From contig CAKSXW010000024.1 in the NCBI GenBank assembly GCA_934518555.1, positions 1 through 26,238 on the forward strand: a stretch of DNA of 26,238 nt. Direction: 5' to 3'. The position numbers and the translations under genes are program-made. Positions 1 through 7,607 of the stretch are shown in pieces; the first letter of the stretch is position 1, and every line of letters starts with the position of its first letter. The notes under the pieces are model-generated. The model was not told the DNA's origin and searched no databases. It saw nothing but the letters and a program-made list of their open reading frames with translations. This DNA is from an uncultured Faecalibacterium sp. (GTDB lineage: Bacteria; Bacillota; Clostridia; Oscillospirales; Ruminococcaceae).

Positions 1-1115
1 GGCAACGTATTATAACCATTTACAATCAGCAGTGCTCTAGGTTGATGCCCATGGTCTATTAAAAACTGCGAAGCCCATTTTTCAAGCTGTGCAGCATGTT
101 TTTCAGCGGCACTCTTGCCAACGCCTTTAATCTCAGCAACGATATCAATGTTATTATATTTAGCAATCACATCACTGCATTTTTCTTCCGCCATGCAAAG
201 TTCAAAGCCAAGCTCCGAAAGAACCTGCTTTACAATATTTTCGAAGGATTCTCCGGTTTCGGTTAACAATCTTTTGTAATTTGTAATATTGTCAATTGCC
301 TTTTGCTCTGCCTCAATTTTTTCTTTCAGCTTTTGCATTTCAGCTTCAGACTGATGCTTTAGTCGGGTAGCCTCTAATTCATTCAGAATATGAAAATTTT
401 CTGTCCACGAGGGAAGTTCGTTTGTCTCACTTGGTGCAGAAAGTGCATGGTGTAATTCCATAATGCTTTCTATAAATCTTGAGCCATTTACTTCCCATGT
501 AGCCTTTGTTCCAACATCGCCCTCCAGTTTAACTGGTGGCAGAAAAATAATTTTTCCATGTCCATATTCCACATACGCTGATATCAGCTTACTTGTTCCC
601 CGAATATTAGCAAGAGGAACTGCACTGGAAAGGCGTTCTATTACACATTCATAGAATAGTGCATCTTTATTTTTTCTAAAATAGAGGTCATAAGGCGGCT
701 CTGAAGTTGTAATCAACTCATGCCCTTTAAGGTGCTCTATCCAAATTTGTACTGGCAGAAAAGAAAAACAATCAAAAAAGCTATATTTTGCCCCTGAGTT
801 TTCTCTGATACGGAACACATCGGGGGCGTTTAGAATTACAAAGATATTTTTTCCATTTCTTAGCAGCTCAACCACCTGACCATAAACTCGATGAAAATCA
901 GCAACAATTTGTCTTGAGCAAGTTTCAGACAACAACCGATGATCTTTGTATTCGGAAGATTTATAACCATACTCTCTCAATAATTCAGCCGGATTTACTA
1001 CAACCGCTTCATAGTCAAGGAGTGATACAGACTCGGAAAAGCCTGTTTCTGTCCAATTTGGATAGTTTAAAGACGCAAACGTTGTATTCAATCCGATAAT
1101 TTTAGGCTTTTTCAT
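1..1115 (-). CDS. Nuclease-like protein of the type I RM operon, 3' end beyond window
   Basis: I translated this by hand: an open frame of 371 codons from ATG at 1115 with no stop before the left edge, so it is partial. A Shine-Dalgarno AAGGAAAG lies inside the end of hsdS, and the start is only 5 nt after the hsdS stop, so it is probably translated in the same operon. Residues 1-235 look like an alpha/beta domain (strands such as YEAVVVNP, NIFVILN and HGKIIFLPP) that recalls glutamine-amidotransferase-like or flavodoxin-like folds; this is a guess from pattern only. Residues about 250-282 are charged and heptad-like (coiled coil). Residues about 285 onward resemble Mrr-type restriction endonuclease domains: ENIVKQVLSELGF, then D315, D324 and E328-I-K330, a candidate PD-(D/E)xK active site, then a QLEKW helix. 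The exact role is unknown. It could be an accessory defence effector or an ATP-independent nuclease. I am sure that it is a gene and only moderately sure of the nuclease fold. Confidence 0.8.
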   Translation of the reverse strand, partial: MKKPKIIGLNTTFASLNYPNWTETGFSESVSLLDYEAVVVNPAELLREYGYKSSEYKDHRLLSETCSRQIVADFHRVYGQVVELLRNGKNIFVILNAPDVFRIRENSGAKYSFFDCFSFLPVQIWIEHLKGHELITTSEPPYDLYFRKNKDALFYECVIERLSSAVPLANIRGTSKLISAYVEYGHGKIIFLPPVKLEGDVGTKATWEVNGSRFIESIMELHHALSAPSETNELPSWTENFHILNELEATRLKHQSEAEMQKLKEKIEAEQKAIDNITNYKRLLTETGESFENIVKQVLSELGFELCMAEEKCSDVIAKYNNIDIVAEIKGVGKSAAEKHAAQLEKWASQFLIDHGHQPRALLIVNGYNTL

Positions 1116-1120
1116 ACGCA

Positions 1121-2287
1121 CTATATCTTTCCTTCAAACGCCTGTTTCAAAATACTCTGCCGCATTGCATCCGCCTGTGCAAGCGCGGTATCAACTGTTT
1201 TTTTAATGCTATCGCAAACTGAAAGCCTGTCCGATATTTGGTCTACAATCTTCTTTTGAGTGTCTAATGGCGGACAAGGAACAGCCGGTTCACAAAGTGC
1301 CTTAATTCCGACATTGCCTTGTCCAACATTTCCAGTTTCATATTTGAAGAATTGATTGCGATAATTTAACGAAGAAAGATAGTATCTAAAAAATTCTGGC
1401 AAGGCAATCATTGTGTCAAAACGCAATGCAGCAACTCGTTGGTTCAAAAGATAATCGGTTTGACGCTCTATCATTGATACAAATCCATAATCTCTTTTTC
1501 CCCTTGTTCCGGTCAGCGTTATTAAACAATCGCCTTGTTTGAGCAAGTATTTTTGCAGTATTTTATCCGTCACTTCATTGGTTCTTGTTTTATCTCTGGA
1601 AAAATCCAAATAGCCGTCCTTCACGTTTCCGATTTTTATAACGGTATACTTTCCATCAGGAGTATAGTTCTTACTCTTAAACGCAAAACCACTTAATGCT
1701 ACTGAAATTTCTTTTAACTGTCGCAGAGGGTATTCTTGACTAAATATATCAACTAAGACGGCTTGTCGATATACCTCTAACTGCTCTTTTGTGGTTTTGA
1801 GCGTATCAACCGCCTTATCAAGCTCTGAAAAAAGCTCTTCGATGTGGGCAACAATGCGGAATTGCTCATTGAGCGGAGGAATTGGAATCTCAAGATTTTT
1901 TATCAATTTTTGATTGATTGCCTTGAATGTTGTTCCGGTTCCTTTTGCCGATAGTTGTGTCTCAAAATAGCGAAAATAGTAGAGTAGATACTTCAAATCC
2001 AAAGAATCATCAGGCCGAATAGCTGCTAAACCACGACCGATACAAACAGTTCCGGGGGACAAATTTGTTGGGCCAACAGGTGCTCTTACAGAAAGCAAAA
2101 TATCATTATATTGTGCAATTTTAGTTGGGCTAGAACAATACACACGGACTTTAGGATATAACTCCCCAAAATCAGCCTTTCCCTGAAAGAAAGGAATTCC
2201 CTCTCCAGTACTATTATAATATTTCGATTCTGGTGACTGCCCGGCTATAATAGTTGCACAGTCCTGTAGTTTTTTTATTGGATACAT
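1121..2287 (-). CDS. hsdS: Type I restriction-modification specificity subunit HsdS
   Basis: DNA-recognition subunit of a type I restriction-modification complex, expected to direct HsdM and HsdR to a bipartite target. The 388 residues show the usual two-repeat layout. Target recognition domain 1 spans about 1-130, followed by the central conserved segment with IPIPPLNEQ (134-142) and a long helix to about 180. Domain 2 spans about 190-335, then the distal conserved segment with CPPLDTQ (338-344) and a helical tail ending QAFEGKI. Both halves look complete, so two half-site specificities are expected. Start ATG at 2287 has AGGAGAA about 9 nt upstream, which overlaps the end of hsdR; only 14 nt separate the two genes. 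The base composition is AT-rich compared with the metabolic genes to the right, in keeping with horizontal transfer. There is no second hsdS and I saw no inverted copy nearby, so I see no sign of a shufflon. Confidence 0.93.
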   Translation of the reverse strand: MYPIKKLQDCATIIAGQSPESKYYNSTGEGIPFFQGKADFGELYPKVRVYCSSPTKIAQYNDILLSVRAPVGPTNLSPGTVCIGRGLAAIRPDDSLDLKYLLYYFRYFETQLSAKGTGTTFKAINQKLIKNLEIPIPPLNEQFRIVAHIEELFSELDKAVDTLKTTKEQLEVYRQAVLVDIFSQEYPLRQLKEISVALSGFAFKSKNYTPDGKYTVIKIGNVKDGYLDFSRDKTRTNEVTDKILQKYLLKQGDCLITLTGTRGKRDYGFVSMIERQTDYLLNQRVAALRFDTMIALPEFFRYYLSSLNYRNQFFKYETGNVGQGNVGIKALCEPAVPCPPLDTQKKIVDQISDRLSVCDSIKKTVDTALAQADAMRQSILKQAFEGKI

Positions 2288-2301
2288 TAAATGCGTTCTC
2301 C

Positions 2302-5040
2302 TTACGCTACCAATTCCTCATTCATTTCATCCAAAATCTCCTGATACTTTTCTCCGAACACCCGATAGAACCCACCTAAGCCGCCTTTGCTGTCAAACGG
2401 CGTATACTCCAAGTCCTCCGGCAGAATGCTCAGTGATGTGATGATATGCTCCTTGATCAGCCGCAGCCATTCCATCTGTTCAGCGGTAAAGTGAACCGCA
2501 CCGGTATTGCGGCGGAAGGTCCACTGTTTGAAGTTGTAGTTTACTCGGTCGGCAAAAGGCGAGAGGGTATCCGTATAGCCCATCTGAAAACGGATAATGG
2601 AAATCAGGTCGGTCAGCTGGGCAAGTGTACCTTTCTTTACCTTGTCAGGCTGCTTGATGGCATAACAATCCCACAGGCGCTCGATCGTGATGCCCTTTGC
2701 TTTGAGTTTTTGATACAGTTCGGTCAGATTTTTCAGTACCATCGGACGTTTTTTATACGTTTCATTGTAGATGATGTGCAGGGCAATGATCTCATCTTTG
2801 TTTTCCTCGATGAAATTCTTAAATGTAGAAATCACCCGGTCTGCCGTTTCCTCCTGATTGGTGTCATAACCGGCAAAGAGTACCTTGTCCAAATTGACGC
2901 TGTCGATGATCTGATCATGGCTGCGGCGGACATTTTCAATAAAATCGCGCACTTCCGGCTTCTGGAAAGGTGCAACGGCCTGTTTGATGAGTTCTTTCTG
3001 AGCCTGTGCAAGCTGTTCCGGTGTGGGCGTAAGCACGCCGCTTTCTGCTTGCGCTTTGGCCTGAATGACATCCTCATCAAAGGCATTCAGCAGATTCTCC
3101 GCAACCTGCTCTGCGGTCTGCCCTACGGTTTCTTTGAACTGCTTATGTTCGCTGCGTTCCATCCTGCGGCTGAGACGAATCACACGGTTTGCAAGAGAAG
3201 TCAAGGTGTCCTCATCTCGTGCACCGAGTGCAATGTTCATCATCAGTTCCTTCATGGAAACCGCTGGCTTGCGTTCCAGCGTGCGGGTTTCGGTCTTTTT
3301 GGATTTGGTTACACCCACTGCATCCACGATTACAAAGTGATCTTTGTTTTCCGTAGCAGAAGGTGTTACCTTTTGTAAATCATCCTTGCTCAGCGTGCGG
3401 GTGCCGCGGCCTTTCATCTGCTCAAAGTAATTGCTGCTGCGTACATCCCGCATGAACAGCAGGCACTCGATGGGCTTTACATCCGTACCGGTCGCAATCA
3501 TATCCACAGTAACGGCTATACGCGGGTTATAGTCATTCCGGAACGAGCTGAGAACAGCTTCCGGATTCTGTGCGCTGTAAGTAATCTTTCTGCAAAAATC
3601 GTTTCCTTCGCCGAATTCTTCCCGAACGATCTGCACAATATCGTCTGCATGGCTGTCCGTCTTGGCAAAAATCAGCGTTTTGGGGACTTCTTTCCGGTAG
3701 GGGAACAGCGTAGTATGGAGTGCTTCTTTGAAGGTGCGAATCACAGCGCGGATCTGGCTTGGATTTACGACATCCTTATCCAGTTTGGACTGTGTGTAGA
3801 ACACATCCTCGTCCATCTGCTCCCAGCGTTTAGCGCGCGTCAGGCGGTTGCGTCGCTCGATCAACTGCTTCAGGATGGTTGCACCGTTTTTCGTCACGTC
3901 GGTTTCAATCAGGTAAATGTCCTCGCCAACGTTAACGCCGTCCAAAACGGCCTGCTCGCGCGTATATTCACTGACAAAATTTTCTTTGAAGTAGCCGATG
4001 GTCCGCTTATCCGGCGTAGCGGTCAGACCGATGATGAAAGCATCAAAATAGGAAAGTACTTGACTCCATACATTGTAAATAGAACGATGGCACTCATCTA
4101 CGATAATACAGTCGAAGAACTCCGGCGGAATTTTGGCATTATAGACAACCTCTTTTGGTGCTTTGCTTTTGGCGGTGACATATTCCGCAAAGGGAATCTC
4201 TTCTGCCTGTTCGTCCAGTTCTTCCCCTTTTAGAATGGAATACATCCGCTGGATCGTACTGATACAGACCTGTACATCCCCGGAAATATAAGAGTTTTTT
4301 AACCGGCGTACACCATACAATTCCGAAAAGCTGCGAGGATCGTCATTGGGCTTGTATGCCATGAACTCGCGCTCGGCCTGTTCACCAAGGCTGCGGGTAT
4401 CTACCAGAAACAGGATGCGATTCATTCTGCCGTATTTCAACAGCCGATAGGCGGCAGTAATGGCTGTAAAGGTCTTGCCTGCGCCGGTTGCCATCTGCAC
4501 AAGAGCGCGCGGCCGATTTTCTGAGAACGAAGTGTCCAGGCCATGAATTGCACTGATTTGACATTTGCGAAAGCCCGATTCATCCAGCTGCGGGATACGC
4601 TTCAGATTGTTGCACACAGTATCCGGTTCAGCAAGCCAGCGTTTCAACGTCTCCGGGCGGTGGAACGAGAATACCTCACGCGAACGATATTTAAGATCTG
4701 CGTAATCGGTAAAACGCACCAATTCGCCAGTGGCTTCATAGGCAAACCGAACCTTGTACTCCCACTTTACCCATTTGAACTGGCTATTTGCATAGCGGCT
4801 GGACTGCATTTCCACGTCTGTCAGCGCTTGACCTTCTTCGTCTTTCTTTGCCTCTACAACACCAACTGGCACTCCCTCAATGAAAAGCGCATAATCCACC
4901 GGACCGGTATTGGTAGGGAACTCGCGCACTGCAACACCGGAAGCAACCGTTAGATTTAGTTGTTTCAGATCCTGAATTGTCCAACCACTTTGCCGCAATC
5001 TGTTATCGATCTGTTCCCGCGCTCTTGCTTCCGGAGTCAT
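2302..5040 (-). CDS. hsdR: Type I restriction endonuclease subunit HsdR
   Basis: Motor and cleavage subunit of a type I restriction system, which translocates DNA using ATP and cuts it at a distance from the recognition site. The 912 residues contain, in order: a PD-(D/E)xK nuclease domain (PVDYALF with D49, then VVEAKK with E63 and K65), a superfamily 2 helicase core with Walker A ATGAGKT (184-190), DECH box (315-318), motif III TATP (340-343), and a second RecA-like domain with VDMIATGTDV and the arginine-finger motif EQMKGRGTRT. A helical C-terminal region like that of EcoEI-type HsdR follows. All key motifs are present, so the subunit looks active. ATG at 5040 is preceded by a modest GGCAGGTG ribosome site. 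It is the first gene of a leftward operon with hsdS and a nuclease-like gene. HsdM is not found in the window. Confidence 0.95.
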   Translation of the reverse strand: MTPEARAREQIDNRLRQSGWTIQDLKQLNLTVASGVAVREFPTNTGPVDYALFIEGVPVGVVEAKKDEEGQALTDVEMQSSRYANSQFKWVKWEYKVRFAYEATGELVRFTDYADLKYRSREVFSFHRPETLKRWLAEPDTVCNNLKRIPQLDESGFRKCQISAIHGLDTSFSENRPRALVQMATGAGKTFTAITAAYRLLKYGRMNRILFLVDTRSLGEQAEREFMAYKPNDDPRSFSELYGVRRLKNSYISGDVQVCISTIQRMYSILKGEELDEQAEEIPFAEYVTAKSKAPKEVVYNAKIPPEFFDCIIVDECHRSIYNVWSQVLSYFDAFIIGLTATPDKRTIGYFKENFVSEYTREQAVLDGVNVGEDIYLIETDVTKNGATILKQLIERRNRLTRAKRWEQMDEDVFYTQSKLDKDVVNPSQIRAVIRTFKEALHTTLFPYRKEVPKTLIFAKTDSHADDIVQIVREEFGEGNDFCRKITYSAQNPEAVLSSFRNDYNPRIAVTVDMIATGTDVKPIECLLFMRDVRSSNYFEQMKGRGTRTLSKDDLQKVTPSATENKDHFVIVDAVGVTKSKKTETRTLERKPAVSMKELMMNIALGARDEDTLTSLANRVIRLSRRMERSEHKQFKETVGQTAEQVAENLLNAFDEDVIQAKAQAESGVLTPTPEQLAQAQKELIKQAVAPFQKPEVRDFIENVRRSHDQIIDSVNLDKVLFAGYDTNQEETADRVISTFKNFIEENKDEIIALHIIYNETYKKRPMVLKNLTELYQKLKAKGITIERLWDCYAIKQPDKVKKGTLAQLTDLISIIRFQMGYTDTLSPFADRVNYNFKQWTFRRNTGAVHFTAEQMEWLRLIKEHIITSLSILPEDLEYTPFDSKGGLGGFYRVFGEKYQEILDEMNEELVA

Positions 5041-5088
5041 AACGATGCACCTGCCTTTGCTATCTTAGGGCAAACTGTTGATACCTCT

Positions 5089-5117
5089 ATTTTATAAGAT
5101 ACAACACAATATTACAA
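5089..5117 (-). promoter_or_regulatory. Predicted promoter of the hsdR operon
   Basis: Reading leftward, a -35 box TTGTAA (5117-5112) and a -10 box TAAAAT (5094-5089) are separated by 17 nt in an AT-rich stretch, about 50 nt before the hsdR start. An alternative -10, TATAAA, lies two bases upstream with a shorter spacer. Seen in sequence; activity is inferred. Confidence 0.5.
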
Positions 5118-5160
5118 GTGCTTCTCTTTTATAAATTTTAAAGCGATATACTTCATAAGA

Positions 5161-5181
5161 ATTTTCAAAGTACTTGAAAAT
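5161..5181. promoter_or_regulatory. Inverted repeat, operator candidate between hsdR and the recombinase
   Basis: ATTTTCAA and TTGAAAAT are perfect 8-base inverted arms around AGTAC. The right arm contains the -35 box of the rightward recombinase promoter, so a bound protein would block that promoter. The hsdR promoter lies about 45 nt to the left. No regulator gene is adjacent, so the ligand is unknown. Confidence 0.45.
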
Positions 5182-5202
5182 ACGTAAAATTCATGCTATA
5201 AA
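5174..5202 (+). promoter_or_regulatory. Predicted promoter of the recombinase gene
   Basis: -35 TTGAAA (5174-5179) and -10 TATAAA (5197-5202) with an ideal 17-nt spacer, about 65 nt before the ATG at 5267. The -35 box sits in the right arm of a palindrome. Confidence 0.6.
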
Positions 5203-5266
5203 TTATACGAAACAATTGCTGCTTAGTATCTGTTGCTCAACAATATCTAAATAGGAGGTGCCCGCC

Positions 5267-6178
5267 ATGACCGCCGTGATCTACGCCCGCTATTCCAGCG
5301 ACAACCAGCGTGAAGAATCCATCGAAGGCCAGATTCGTGAATGCACCGCCTATGCGGAAAAGAACGGCATCACCATCGTCAAGCACTACATCGACCGTGC
5401 CATCTCTGCCAAGACGGACAACCGCCCACAGTTCCAGCAAATGATAAAAGACAGTGAGCGTGGCATCTTTGATGTTATCATTGTCTGGAAGCTGGATCGT
5501 TTTGCCCGGAACCGCTACGATAGTGCCCGGTACAAGACCCAGCTGAAGAAGAACGGTGTTAAGCTCATGTCTGCTACCGAGATCATCTCCGAGGGGCCGG
5601 AGGGCATCATTCTGGAATCGGTGCTGGAAGGTTATGCGGAATACTACTCCGCTGACCTTGCCGAGAAAGTCGTGCGTGGACAGACCGAGAACACCCTGAA
5701 AGGCCGCTGCAACGGTGGTCGTGGAACTTTTGGCTACACGCTGGATTCTGAGCGGAAGTTCCACATCGACCCTCTCACCTCGCCTTTCGTGCTGGAATCG
5801 TTCAGGAAGTACAATGAAGGCTCCACCATGAAGGAGATCCGGGACTGGCTGAATGAAAACAGCATCAAGAACCCGGTGGGCGGTGCGTTTACCTATAACA
5901 GCGTCGAACATATGCTCAAGAATCGGCGGTATATCGGGGAGCTGAAATTCCGGGATGTGGTCGTGCCGGATGCCGTCCCGCCCATCATTCCACTGGAATT
6001 GTTTGAGGATGTGCAGGAGAAGATCGCCAAAAACAAGAAAGCCCCTGCCCGGAGAAAGGCAGAGGACGATTACCTGCTCACCACCAAGTTGTTCTGCGGT
6101 CATTGTGGTGCGCTGATGTTTGGAGAGAGCGGCACAAGCCGGACAGGTGAAGTTTACCGCTATTATAAATCAATGTGA
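5267..6178 (+). pseudogene. Large serine recombinase, N-terminal part of a deleted gene
   Basis: Site-specific recombinase of the large serine (resolvase/invertase) family, normally responsible for integration and excision of mobile elements. The start is ATG 5267, eight bases after AGGAGG (5253-5258); a GTG at 5258 overlaps that ribosome site and is unlikely. The N-terminal catalytic domain is complete: YARYSSD with nucleophile candidate S10, and LDRFARN with its conserved arginine. The recombinase domain (GTFGYTLD ... NRRYIGELKF) and the first half of the zinc ribbon (CGHCG) follow. The frame then ends abruptly after YRYYKSM, 303 residues in total; relatives are usually near 500 or more. 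The second zinc-ligand pair and the coiled-coil region are absent. A piece of the true C-terminus follows immediately in another frame, so this is an internal deletion with loss of frame. Loss of DNA-binding parts suggests it no longer works. Confidence 0.85.
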
Positions 6179-6312
6179 TTTACCTGTATGATGATAAGGT
6201 TCTCATTACCTTCAACTATAAAGAAGGCACACAGACCGTGACTTTTGGAGAAGCGACGGAAGTTGCATCCGAGGGAAATGGTTCGGATTTGGATTGCATT
6301 CCTGCACCACAA
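6172..6312 (+). pseudogene. Recombinase C-terminal remnant in a shifted frame
   Basis: Directly after the truncated recombinase, a different reading frame gives VIYLYDDKVLITFNYKEG and, about 20 residues later, GSDLDC. From family knowledge, IYLYDDK...TFNYK...GSDLD is the usual extreme C-terminus of large serine recombinases in Clostridia. It therefore looks like the tail of the same gene, joined after loss of roughly the zinc-ribbon second half and coiled coil. There is no ribosome site of its own. The intrinsic terminator that follows is probably the original one. Confidence 0.7.
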
Positions 6313-6346
6313 AAAAGACAGCTTTTGTTAGCTGTCTTTTTTGTTT
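6312..6346 (+). terminator. Intrinsic terminator after the recombinase remnant
   Basis: AAAAAGACAGC (6312-6322) pairs with GCTGTCTTTTT (6331-6341) over an 8-nt loop and runs into further T residues. The A-rich left and T-rich right arms mean it could work in both directions. Confidence 0.8.
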
Positions 6347-6465
6347 TACCTGACAATTTCCCTTCAGTAGCAGCAGATCAGAGGGCTTGAGAAGGGCAGC
6401 CTTTTGCGTCTGGCAGATCTACCACTGGTTGAAAGGCTTCGGTCCATCTGGGGTAAAGTACCTGG

Positions 6466-6495
6466 CAGACCGCACAAAATACGGTCTGAATTTTT
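6466..6495 (+). terminator. Second intrinsic terminator between island and chromosome
   Basis: CAGACCG (6466-6472) and CGGTCTG (6482-6488) form a perfect 7-bp stem with a 9-nt loop, followed by AATTTTT. No gene was found in 6350-6580, so it either ends a lost gene or insulates the lacI-type gene from reading through the island. Confidence 0.6.
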
Positions 6496-6518
6496 GGCGT
6501 TGGTTATGCGTTTAACCT

Positions 6519-6555
6519 TTGCGAAGGAGCTGGTTCTGTTGTAGGATAGAACCAG
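6519..6555 (+). promoter_or_regulatory. Predicted promoter and overlapping palindrome of the LacI-type gene
   Basis: -35 TTGCGA (6519-6524) and -10 TAGGAT (6542-6547) are 17 nt apart. An inverted repeat CTGGTTCT (6530-6537) and AGAACCAG (6548-6555) brackets the -10 box. A second small inverted repeat, GGTTA (6502-6506) and TAACC (6513-6517), lies just before the -35 box. This layout fits autorepression by the downstream LacI-family protein, but that is inferred. Confidence 0.5.
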
Positions 6556-6581
6556 AACAGCAAGGGAAGGAAGGCGCAGCA

Positions 6582-7607
6582 ATGGAACAGTCTCGGGTCC
6601 GCATTGTGGATATCGCAGAGGCACTGGGGCTCAGCACGGCCACGGTCTCCAACGTGATCCATGGCAAGACAGGCAAGCTCTCCGACGAAACCGTGAAACG
6701 GGTCCAGCAGGAGCTGGAACGGACCGGGTACATCCCCAACATGGCAGGCATCCTGCTGGCACGGAACGATTCCCGGATCATCGGCGTGGTGGTAAACGAC
6801 CATGCCAAGTATGAGGGCAGGGTCCTGGAGGATGGCTTTGTGGCTGCCTCCCTGAATGCCCTTTCCCGGGAGGTGAACGAAAAAGGCTACTTCCTCATGA
6901 TAAAGACTACGGCAGAGATCCGGGATATCCCGGTGTTTGCCTCTATGTGGAACATGGACGGCCTGATCCTGATGGGCTTTTGCGAGGCAGATTACGAGAC
7001 CCTCCGGGCCCAGATGCACATCTCCTTTGTGGTGTACGATGGCTATTTTGCCGCCTGCTCTAAGGTGGTGAACCTTGGCATCGACCACTACGACGGCGGC
7101 TGCCAGGCAGGGCGGCATCTCAAGGAGCTGGGGCACACAAAAGCTTTGTGCATCGCTGATAATTTCATCTGTATGGACAAGGAACGGGTGGAGGGCTTCC
7201 GCAGTGCTTTTGCGCCGGGAGAGACTTTGTTCTGGCAGGTCCCGGCTGGGGCAGGGGAGAGGATGGCGTTTTACCGGCAGAACCTTCCCAGCCTTCTGGC
7301 CCAAAAGGTCACGGCGGTGTTTGCGGTGTCGGACCACTACGCCCTGGAGTTTATGCACTTTTTGCAGGGGCAGGGCCTCCGCATCCCGGAGGATGTGCAG
7401 GTCATGGGCTTTGACGATACCCTGGCAAGCCGGGAAAGCAGCCCTGCCCTCACCACCATCCACCAGGACGCCGCCCTCCGGGCAAAAACTGCCGTCCGCT
7501 GCCTGGAGGCTATGCGAGATGGAGCACCCTATGATCCCGGCATCCTCCTTCCGGTGGAGCTGGTGGAACGAGAAAGCACCAGGAGGCTGCCATGTCAGAC
7601 TTTATGA
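6582..7607 (+). CDS. LacI-family transcriptional regulator
   Basis: DNA-binding regulator of the LacI/GalR family, 341 residues, the normal family length. The N-terminal helix-turn-helix and hinge are clear: VRIVDIAEALGLSTATVSNV (residues 6-25) followed by the hinge helix region ending PNMAGILLA. The rest is a periplasmic-binding-protein-like effector domain (RIIGVVV near 65, DGLILMG, HTKALCIAD, VFAVSDHYA, VQVMGFDD, LTTIHQD). ATG 6582 is chosen because GGGAAGGAAGG (6564-6574) lies just upstream and the HTH begins immediately; a more upstream in-frame ATG at 6519 falls in the promoter. The gene overlaps the MATE gene by 16 nt, so they are translated together. The effector is unknown. The exporter partner suggests a small molecule, but in this family sugars or nucleosides are usual. 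Confidence 0.9.
   Translation: MEQSRVRIVDIAEALGLSTATVSNVIHGKTGKLSDETVKRVQQELERTGYIPNMAGILLARNDSRIIGVVVNDHAKYEGRVLEDGFVAASLNALSREVNEKGYFLMIKTTAEIRDIPVFASMWNMDGLILMGFCEADYETLRAQMHISFVVYDGYFAACSKVVNLGIDHYDGGCQAGRHLKELGHTKALCIADNFICMDKERVEGFRSAFAPGETLFWQVPAGAGERMAFYRQNLPSLLAQKVTAVFAVSDHYALEFMHFLQGQGLRIPEDVQVMGFDDTLASRESSPALTTIHQDAALRAKTAVRCLEAMRDGAPYDPGILLPVELVERESTRRLPCQTL

Noticed and set aside
2446..3378. Long rightward open frame inside hsdR
   Set aside because: It lies antisense to a complete, motif-rich HsdR and has no recognisable domain; it is a shadow frame.
1121..5266. Phase-variable hsdS shufflon driven by the neighbouring recombinase
   Set aside because: There is only one hsdS, no inverted partial copy, and the recombinase is a truncated large serine type, not an Hin-like or tyrosine invertase next to hsdS.
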